This document shows, piece after piece, positions 1 through 4,415 of a DNA stretch of 5,010 nucleotides (the first letter of the stretch is position 1; each line of letters begins with the position of its first letter). The notes beneath the pieces are model-generated. The model made no database searches. It was not told the origin of the DNA and saw only the letters and a program-made list of their open reading frames with translations. The stretch is from Chloroflexota bacterium. Its GTDB lineage: Bacteria > Chloroflexota > Anaerolineae > Anaerolineales > Anaerolineaceae. The DNA lies in the NCBI GenBank assembly GCA_023406965.1, contig JAEXTI010000351.1, positions 1 to 5,010 of the forward strand, given 5' to 3'. Both the position numbers and the translations under genes were made by a program.

Positions 1-7
1 GAATGAT

Positions 8-856
8 ATGACCCAATTAGCTCAATTTTCCGATGAATTGGCCGCCCTTGTCCAGGCGACGGCCCCATCTATTTACACCGTCAATGCCCGGCGACGGCTG
101 CCCGCCACCGGCATCGCCATCTCCGCCAACCACATCCTCACCGTCAGCCATGTCGTCGAAAAAGACGCGGGAATCTCCGTACAGGGCGCGCCTGCCTCGG
201 TTGCCGGGCGCGACCCCGGCCTGGACCTGTGCGTGCTGGCCGTGGAAGGCAGCCCCCTGACCCCCGCCGCCACTGCCCAGACCCTCCCGCAGGTCGGCTC
301 GCTGGCCCTGGCGCTGGGCAAACCCGGCCCGCAGGTTGAAGCCGGCCTGGCCCTGGTGCGGGCCGTCCATGCTCAAGTCACCACGCACGCGGGCGTGTTT
401 GAGCACCTCATCCAAACCGAAGCCACTCCCTACCCCGGTTTTTCCGGCGGCCCGCTACTAAACATGCGCGGCGAGGTGGCCGGGATCAACACCTCGGGCC
501 TGTCGATGGGCTCGCTGCTGACCATTCCCATCGGTTTCGCCCTCAAGGTAGCTTCTGACCTCATCCAGCACGGGCGCTTGAAAAAGCCCTACCTGGGCGT
601 GCGCACCCAGGCGGTCAAGCTCAGTGGCAGCGAGGCCACCGGCCTGATGGTCATGGGCGTGGAAGAAGATAGCCCCGCCCAACAAGCCGGGCTGCTGATC
701 GGCGACGTGCTCACCGCGCTGGACGGCGCTCCCCTCTCCGAGCATGCCGCCCTGCAGTCCGCGCTGCTTGGGGCAGGCGGAGGCGCTTCTGTGCAGGTGC
801 AGCTCGTCCGCGCCGGAAATGTCGTGACCGTCCAGGTGATCATTGGCGAAAAGTAA
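8..856 (+). CDS. HtrA/DegP-like S1C serine protease with one PDZ domain, no signal peptide
   Basis: This is a 282-residue trypsin-fold protease of the HtrA (MEROPS S1C) type. The catalytic triad can be read as His48 in TVSHVV, Asp73 in GLDLCVLAV and Ser146 in PGFSGGPLLN, and this last motif follows the family's usual TxAxxxPGxSGGPL pattern. A PDZ domain spans about residues 194-281 (YLGVRT, then SPAQQAGLLIGDVLTALDG). HtrA proteins degrade or chaperone misfolded proteins and normally carry an N-terminal signal or membrane anchor. Here the N-terminus runs directly from MTQLAQFSDELAALV into the first protease strand with no hydrophobic segment, so the product is predicted to be cytosolic. The start is the ATG at 8. 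Only seven bases precede it, so its ribosome site cannot be judged, but a TGA at 4-6 could end an upstream gene. A regulator gene follows after 3 nt. The family call is firm; substrate and role are unknown. Confidence 0.92.
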   Translation: MTQLAQFSDELAALVQATAPSIYTVNARRRLPATGIAISANHILTVSHVVEKDAGISVQGAPASVAGRDPGLDLCVLAVEGSPLTPAATAQTLPQVGSLALALGKPGPQVEAGLALVRAVHAQVTTHAGVFEHLIQTEATPYPGFSGGPLLNMRGEVAGINTSGLSMGSLLTIPIGFALKVASDLIQHGRLKKPYLGVRTQAVKLSGSEATGLMVMGVEEDSPAQQAGLLIGDVLTALDGAPLSEHAALQSALLGAGGGASVQVQLVRAGNVVTVQVIIGEK

Positions 857-859
857 GCG

Positions 860-1459
860 GTGAACATCGCCCTGCTGGCAGCCGGTTCTCCAGAGCGCGC
901 ATGGCTCCACAACCTTCTGGCGCAAACGCCTTACCGGAAGGAGAATATCTCGTTGGCTGCTCCGGCTTTTCCGGGGCAGCCAACGTTTTTGGAGTCCGAC
1001 CTGGATCTGCTCCTCCTCAGCGATAACGCCGTCCCGCCGCACATGCTCAGCCGCCTGCTCCTGGACCTGCCCAAGCGTGCCGCCCTGCTGCTCATCTCCG
1101 CCGACCCCGCCGGGTATCGTCCTCTTCTGGCGCAAAGCGGGCGTTCCGCTTGGGGCATTCTTAGCCCGTCGGTCTCTCCCGCGCAGTTGCAAGCCGCCAT
1201 CGGCGCCGTTGCGCAAGGATTATGCGTCACCCAGCCCGCAGCCGGTGAACCAGCCTTGCCCGAAGCGCTCACCCCGCGCGAACTGGAGGTGACCGGTTGG
1301 GTGGCCCAAGGGTTGACCATCAAGGAAATCGCCCAACGCCTAAACCTCAGCGAAAACACGGTTAAAACTCACATCGCGGCCGTATACAGTAAGACCGGCG
1401 TTTCCAACCGCGCCGAACTGGCCATGCTGGCGGCGCGCATGGGCTGGGTGGCGTTATAA
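860..1459 (+). CDS. NarL/LuxR-family transcriptional regulator with degenerate receiver domain
   Basis: This is a 199-residue protein with the two-domain layout of NarL/FixJ response regulators. Residues 136-199 form a clear LuxR/GerE DNA-binding domain: LTPRELEV, then the helix-turn-helix TIKEIAQRLNLSENTVKTHI and the ending NRAELAMLAARMGWV. Residues 1-122 follow the receiver fold in outline (strand MNIALLAAG, strand LDLLLLSD, strand AALLLISAD, final helix AQLQAAIGAVAQG), but the signature residues are missing. The acidic pair near the N-terminus is replaced by Ala/Gly, the phospho-acceptor position is Ser54 (with Asp55 beside it), and the conserved Lys is Ser102. It is therefore predicted to work without phosphorylation. 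The GTG start lies 3 nt after the protease stop and directly begins the first strand; no strong Shine-Dalgarno precedes it, so translational coupling is likely. The gene ends in tandem in-frame stops, TAATAA. The DNA target is unknown; the protease operon itself is one possibility. Confidence 0.88.
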   Translation: MNIALLAAGSPERAWLHNLLAQTPYRKENISLAAPAFPGQPTFLESDLDLLLLSDNAVPPHMLSRLLLDLPKRAALLLISADPAGYRPLLAQSGRSAWGILSPSVSPAQLQAAIGAVAQGLCVTQPAAGEPALPEALTPRELEVTGWVAQGLTIKEIAQRLNLSENTVKTHIAAVYSKTGVSNRAELAMLAARMGWVAL

Positions 1460-1460
1460 T
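1455..1460 (+). promoter_or_regulatory. Possible -10 element overlapping the regulator stop codon
   Basis: A perfect TATAAT lies across the stop of the regulator gene, 7 nt before the next ATG at 1468. In a GC-rich region this is a conspicuous string. Transcription from it would begin about at the ATG itself and give a leaderless or near-leaderless mRNA for the next gene, which also lacks a properly spaced Shine-Dalgarno. No -35 match is visible about 17 bp upstream (GGCGCG at 1432-1437) and there is no TG extension. Overlap with the codons Leu-stop-stop could produce the string by chance. Confidence 0.25.
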
Positions 1461-1467
1461 AACGGGG

Positions 1468-2046
1468 ATGCCCACCCCGCCCCACCAAATCAACCCCCGT
1501 CTTCTACAATCCGAGCCCATGCAGCGCTGCGTGCTGCACCAATGCCGCGGGGCCTGCTGCCTGCACGGCGTGTGGATTGATTCCGCCGAGCAGGCCACCC
1601 TGCTGGCAAATGCCGACCTCATTGCCCCGCACATGCCCCCCGCCTTGCAAGACCCCGCCGCCTGGTTCAACGGCCGCGAAGAGCCCGACGAATTCTCGCC
1701 CAGCGGGCACGTCGTTCACAGCAACGTGCTCCCCGACCGCGCCCACTACGGCGGCACGGCCTGCGTCTTCCTGCGCGAGGACTACAAGTGCGCCCTGCAG
1801 GTGGCCGGGCAGGCTGCCGGGCTGCATCCCTGGCACTTCAAACCCTTTTACTGCATCCTCCACCCCCTGGACCTGGACGAGCAGGGCCGCATCACCCTGG
1901 ACACGACCGAGGCCATGCTGGGGGAAGAAGGCAGTTGCCTGCGCCCCGCCTCCCACCCCATCCCCTTGCTGGACACTTTCGAGGAAGAGCTGCGTTACTT
2001 CCTGGGCGACGAAGAATTCGAGCGTCTGAGAAAAAACTCCGCGTAA
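1468..2046 (+). CDS. DUF3109-like cysteine-cluster protein (YkgJ-type, putative metal or Fe-S binding)
   Basis: This 192-residue protein carries eight cysteines in an ordered pattern: C21, C26, C30 and C31 in the motif CVLHQCRGACC, then C99 (GGTACVF), C108 (DYKCALQ), C129 (KPFYCILHPLDL) and C157 (EGSCLRP). This arrangement of an N-terminal CxxxxCxxxCC, a TxCxF strand, a Cys about nine residues later and a KPxxCxLxP element matches my memory of the DUF3109/YkgJ cysteine-cluster proteins, which are thought to bind zinc or an iron-sulfur cluster and have no firmly assigned reaction. No signal peptide or membrane segment is visible, so it is probably cytosolic. The ATG at 1468 is chosen because family members have sequence before the first Cys. 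The GGGG before it is too close for a standard ribosome site. ATG at 1519 (Met18) is an alternative that would still keep all cysteines. It follows the regulator gene by 8 nt and may be co-transcribed with it. Confidence 0.82.
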   Translation: MPTPPHQINPRLLQSEPMQRCVLHQCRGACCLHGVWIDSAEQATLLANADLIAPHMPPALQDPAAWFNGREEPDEFSPSGHVVHSNVLPDRAHYGGTACVFLREDYKCALQVAGQAAGLHPWHFKPFYCILHPLDLDEQGRITLDTTEAMLGEEGSCLRPASHPIPLLDTFEEELRYFLGDEEFERLRKNSA

Positions 2047-2063
2047 AGGCTATCCGGTTTACA

Positions 2064-2071
2064 GGTATACC
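2064..2071. repeat. 8-bp perfect palindrome upstream of the middle promoter
   Basis: GGTATACC is its own reverse complement and lies 15 bp before the predicted -35 element. The position would suit a small operator, but an 8-bp palindrome is short and no second copy was seen in the intergenic region, so function is speculative. Confidence 0.2.
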
Positions 2072-2086
2072 CTATTCCCTCGCGAT

Positions 2087-2114
2087 TTGCCATTTAACCC
2101 CAAAAAACTATAAT
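2087..2114 (+). promoter_or_regulatory. Sigma-70-type promoter for the small-protein/peptidase unit
   Basis: The -35 element TTGCCA (2087-2092) matches TTGACA at 5 of 6 bases. The -10 element TATAAT (2109-2114) is perfect, and the spacer is 16 bp. Transcription would start near 2121, leaving an untranslated leader of about 60 nt before the ATG at 2183. The AT-rich setting in a non-coding stretch and the gene just downstream support it. It separates the GC-rich left operon from the lower-GC middle pair. Confidence 0.7.
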
Positions 2115-2167
2115 CAAGGTAAATGTTCGCGGGGCGAGAAAAACTGCCGAAGATTTTCCTATTCATC

Positions 2168-2174
2168 AAGGAGG
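2168..2174 (+). promoter_or_regulatory. Strong Shine-Dalgarno that fixes the small gene's start
   Basis: AAGGAGG lies 8 nt before the ATG at 2183 and is the best ribosome-binding site in the window. An in-frame ATG at 2123 would add 20 residues, but it has no such site, sits almost on the predicted transcription start, and would place the Shine-Dalgarno inside the coding region. The start at 2183 is therefore preferred. Confidence 0.85.
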
Positions 2175-2182
2175 GATTAGAA

Positions 2183-2446
2183 ATGTTTGGTTTATTCATG
2201 CGCAGGGTTGCTGTGGATACTTCAGCGGAGGGGATCAAAAGGATAGAAAACATCCTTCAAGAGAACAACATCCAACATGAAGTTCGCTCTGAACGCTCCC
2301 GCGGAACGATTGGGATGGGCCTGGATGCCGCGGCTTATGCCAGGGCCAATTTGGCCTTGTACAAGGGAGCCTCAGAACCCACTTTCGTCTATTCGGTCTA
2401 TGTCAATCTCAAAGATTACAAGCGCGCCAAAAAATTGATCGGATAA
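2183..2446 (+). CDS. Small DUF2007-like protein (putative signal-transducing ferredoxin-like fold)
   Basis: The product is 87 residues, soluble, and without a signal peptide. Its predicted layout is strand (RRVAVDT, 7-13), helix (AEGIKRIENILQENN, 15-29), strand (IQHEVRSE, 30-37), a Gly/Ala-rich insertion (about 41-66), strand (TFVYSVYVN, 67-75) and helix (LKDYKRAKKLI, 76-86). A first helix that reads as 'which element changed, shorten the interval', ending in NNIQHEV, and a final VxVxxxDYxRAxxLI are typical of DUF2007-type small proteins, which have been proposed as signal transducers but lack a proven function. I assign the family from pattern memory, with moderate confidence. It is the first gene after the promoter at 2087-2114, and the peptidase gene starts 6 nt after its stop, so the two are very likely co-transcribed and perhaps translationally coupled. 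Confidence 0.8.
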   Translation: MFGLFMRRVAVDTSAEGIKRIENILQENNIQHEVRSERSRGTIGMGLDAAAYARANLALYKGASEPTFVYSVYVNLKDYKRAKKLIG

Positions 2447-2452
2447 TTCTTC

Positions 2453-4237
2453 ATGGCGTCAAAAAACAAGTTCCACATTTCCGTTCAACTGTGTTGCGCG
2501 GCAATCATCGCCTCTTTGCTGGCGACCTTGTGTTCGGCCTGCTCGGCCCAGCAACTACCTGAACCAACGAACCAACCCCCGATCAGCCAAATTGCAACCG
2601 AACCAGCGCCGACACCTACCGAGGCCCTTCCCCCTCTTGATAGGATGCTATCCTTTGAGGAAGGGCGCTATCAACGGGATGAAATATGCGGCAGAGTATT
2701 TGATTACACCCAGGCTACCTACCGACCGCTGACCATCGCGATCGCTAAAAATTTCGCCGAGCCCCAGGACCCGCAGGCTCTCGCCACCCAGATCATTGAG
2801 CGCTACAAGGACTTAGCCGCGTCTTCCCCGGTTCCGCTTGACCAGCCGACTACCATCTATATTATTCCCGACCCCAAGCAGGGGAATTGCTACTCGCGTG
2901 TTCAGTTGGTGTTTTCTACCCCTGAAGATATTGACACCAGAGCATTTACTGAAGAGCTCTTCGTCGCAGCAACCGGTATTCGCGAGTATTGGATTAATAC
3001 CGGGTTGGCATCTCTGGCTCTCGGGGAGCAGCCCGATCGGGAAAAACTCAAGGAGTGGTATCAACATACAGAGAACCTGGACATCGCTAGCTTGTTCATT
3101 GCCTGGTTCATGGAAGATTGGGCAACCGAGGAAGAACGGGAAATTGCCCGAATGTCCGCCACTTCATTAGTGCAGTATGCACTGGAGGTGGAGAAAATCC
3201 CATCCAACAGGCTGGCGCAACAGGTCAACAATGAAGTGCGTACGCGCTGGCTGGCGTCGCTGGGCGTGGATCGAGAGGTCACTTATCCATACGATGGAAA
3301 TCTTGCAGGGTTCCTATATTCCCAAAAAAGTGACTGTGACCTGTTCGTCAACGCAGACACCATGTATTTCTGCCTGAACCGGATTCCAAACCAGCAATAC
3401 TTTGATGAAATTTCTGAAGCTGAATTTTTTATTTACGATGCGTACTATGGGCGAAAAGCACTGGCAGAATATCTCATGTCCGAGGCGCCGTCTGTAAATC
3501 AATGGGTGAACCCTGAAGAAACGATTAATTTTGAAGTTTGGGAGCTTGGAGGCCGCCTGGGTTATACAAATGGGAATACCATTACGTTAAACAAGAGCTC
3601 GGTCTACTATGATATTCTCCATGAGGTAGTGCATACCTTCGAATGGAACTCGTCATTATCACTGGATGATAATAAAATTTGGCTGAGCGAGGGTTTTGCT
3701 GAGTATCTTGGGACCCTTCTGACAATTTATCCGCAGACAGCCAGGCGCTGTGTCTTCGAGGATTTAAACCGTTTGAACGATGCCGATACCAGTGATTCGC
3801 CCGGGACATCTTATTGGTATTTTCTTGATCCCGAGCAGCTTCACGCAGCAAAAGAATGGTATCTGGCTCAAGGGGGCCAGATGGAAAACGAGGAATCCAC
3901 AAATCCCCGGCTCTACACAGATGCAGTTGCTTTCGCAACCATCTACAGGGACGCTCATTCAGGGTCCAGGGGGATTCCCATTGGCGTAAAATACGACCTT
4001 TTGGTTCCAGGCTTTCAACTAAAAGGCCAGGATGGATTGGAACTGAGCTATACCCAGGCGGCTTCGTTGGTAGCCTGGCTGTGCGACACCTATTCCATCG
4101 ATCGGGTGTTGAATGTCTACGTCAACGGCGCCGAAGACGGCTTGTTGGACGGCAAAACCTACGCCGAGTTGAAAGCGGAGTGGCAGGCAGACCTGAAATC
4201 GAAAGGCCAGGGCATTGCCATCCCCGGCGCGCCGTAA
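2453..4237 (+). CDS. Secreted or lipoprotein gluzincin metallopeptidase with an apparent degenerate N-terminal duplicate
   Basis: This 594-residue protein begins with an export signal: Lys4 and Lys6, a hydrophobic stretch at about 9-29, then CSAC-S at 27-31. Cys30 may be lipidated, although Cys at -3 is unusual for a lipobox. A Pro/Thr-rich linker follows (about 35-62). The catalytic module is C-terminal: HEVVH at 390-394 and WLSEGFAEY at 410-418, giving HExxH-X18-E with His390, His394 and Glu413 as zinc ligands and Glu391 as catalytic base, as in clan MA gluzincins. The ending AASLVAWLCDTYSIDRVLNVY (536-556) and AELKAEWQADL (571-581) is typical of such bacterial peptidases. Residues about 130-272 seem to repeat this plan without zinc ligands: TEELF (166-170), YWINTGLASL (179-188), TSLVQYALE (237-245), EVRTRWLASL (261-270). 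It probably acts outside the membrane; its substrate is unknown. No clear Shine-Dalgarno precedes the ATG, so coupling to the gene 6 nt upstream is likely. GC content is lower than in the flanking genes. Confidence 0.9.
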   Translation: MASKNKFHISVQLCCAAIIASLLATLCSACSAQQLPEPTNQPPISQIATEPAPTPTEALPPLDRMLSFEEGRYQRDEICGRVFDYTQATYRPLTIAIAKNFAEPQDPQALATQIIERYKDLAASSPVPLDQPTTIYIIPDPKQGNCYSRVQLVFSTPEDIDTRAFTEELFVAATGIREYWINTGLASLALGEQPDREKLKEWYQHTENLDIASLFIAWFMEDWATEEEREIARMSATSLVQYALEVEKIPSNRLAQQVNNEVRTRWLASLGVDREVTYPYDGNLAGFLYSQKSDCDLFVNADTMYFCLNRIPNQQYFDEISEAEFFIYDAYYGRKALAEYLMSEAPSVNQWVNPEETINFEVWELGGRLGYTNGNTITLNKSSVYYDILHEVVHTFEWNSSLSLDDNKIWLSEGFAEYLGTLLTIYPQTARRCVFEDLNRLNDADTSDSPGTSYWYFLDPEQLHAAKEWYLAQGGQMENEESTNPRLYTDAVAFATIYRDAHSGSRGIPIGVKYDLLVPGFQLKGQDGLELSYTQAASLVAWLCDTYSIDRVLNVYVNGAEDGLLDGKTYAELKAEWQADLKSKGQGIAIPGAP

Positions 4238-4250
4238 CTCATACACGCCA

Positions 4251-4293
4251 CAACTCAACCCCCGGTTGAATCGCTCGCCCGCCCAACTCAACC
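4251..4293 (+). repeat. 10-bp direct repeat with an intervening complementary arm
   Basis: CAACTCAACC occurs at 4251-4260 and again at 4284-4293. Between them, GGTTGA (4264-4269) can pair with TCAACC of the first copy (stem 4255-4260 with 4264-4269, 3-nt loop) or of the second copy (4264-4269 with 4288-4293, 18-nt loop). The geometry permits two mutually exclusive hairpins just after the peptidase gene. The arms are only 6 bp, so function is uncertain. Confidence 0.45.
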
Positions 4294-4310
4294 AGCGCTT
4301 GTTTGATTTT
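4264..4310 (+). terminator. Weak candidate terminator after the peptidase gene
   Basis: The 6-bp stem GGTTGA/TCAACC (4264-4269 with 4288-4293) is followed 5 nt later by the T-rich run TTGTTTGATTTT (4299-4310). The stem is short, the loop is 18 nt, and the T-run is interrupted and offset from the stem, so this is below the standard of a confident intrinsic terminator. No better candidate is visible in the 178-nt gap. Confidence 0.25.
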
Positions 4311-4331
4311 CCCCTCTCCTCGTGCTAAAGT
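4303..4331 (+). promoter_or_regulatory. Candidate extended -10 promoter for the XRE regulator
   Basis: TTGATT (4303-4308, 4 of 6 matches to TTGACA) is separated by 17 bp from TAAAGT (4326-4331, 4 of 6 matches to TATAAT). TGC immediately before the -10 provides the TGn extension. Transcription would begin near 4338 and leave a leader of about 80 nt before the ATG at 4416. The -35 lies inside the T-rich tail of the weak terminator candidate. Confidence 0.45.
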
Positions 4332-4365
4332 GAACGCAGAAACACGCCCGCCGCCCTAAAGCAAC

Positions 4366-4382
4366 CCGGGGCTTTTCTCCGG
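4366..4382 (+). other. Short hairpin in the predicted leader of the XRE gene
   Basis: CCGGGG (4366-4371) can pair with CTCCGG (4377-4382) through a CTTTT loop: five Watson-Crick pairs and one G-T wobble. It lies 34 nt before the start codon and does not cover the ribosome site. GC-rich hairpins of this size are common by chance here. Confidence 0.2.
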
Positions 4383-4402
4383 CAGGCCGCGCACACTACC
4401 AA

Positions 4403-4407
4403 AAGGA
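4403..4407 (+). promoter_or_regulatory. Ribosome-binding site fixing the XRE gene start
   Basis: AAGGA lies 8 nt before the ATG at 4416. It supports that start for a reading frame that stays open to the window end. Confidence 0.65.
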
Positions 4408-4415
4408 TAGCACCT

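Noticed and set aside
458..1216. A 252-codon open frame on the minus strand across the protease and regulator genes
   Set aside because: Both plus-strand genes there have clear domain motifs. The minus-strand translation is rich in Gly, Arg, Gln and Ala with no recognisable domain, as expected of an antisense frame in GC-rich DNA.
1788..2180. A 130-codon plus-strand frame overlapping the cysteine-cluster gene and running into the next leader
   Set aside because: It is Pro/Arg/Gly-rich, crosses a clear promoter, and lies out of frame under a gene with a conserved cysteine pattern.
2123..2182. A longer N-terminus for the small protein, starting at ATG 2123
   Set aside because: The AAGGAGG at 2168-2174 is ideally spaced for ATG 2183, whereas 2123 sits at the predicted transcription start with no ribosome site.
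2121..2182. A riboswitch or attenuator in the leader of the small gene
   Set aside because: Only very short pairings (for example TCGC-GGG-GCGA) can be found in the roughly 60-nt leader, and none resembles a known riboswitch core.
2838..3170. A plus-strand frame of 110 codons inside the peptidase gene as a possible overlapping gene
   Set aside because: No ribosome site precedes it, the product has no recognisable motif, and the peptidase frame here carries the conserved duplicated motifs.
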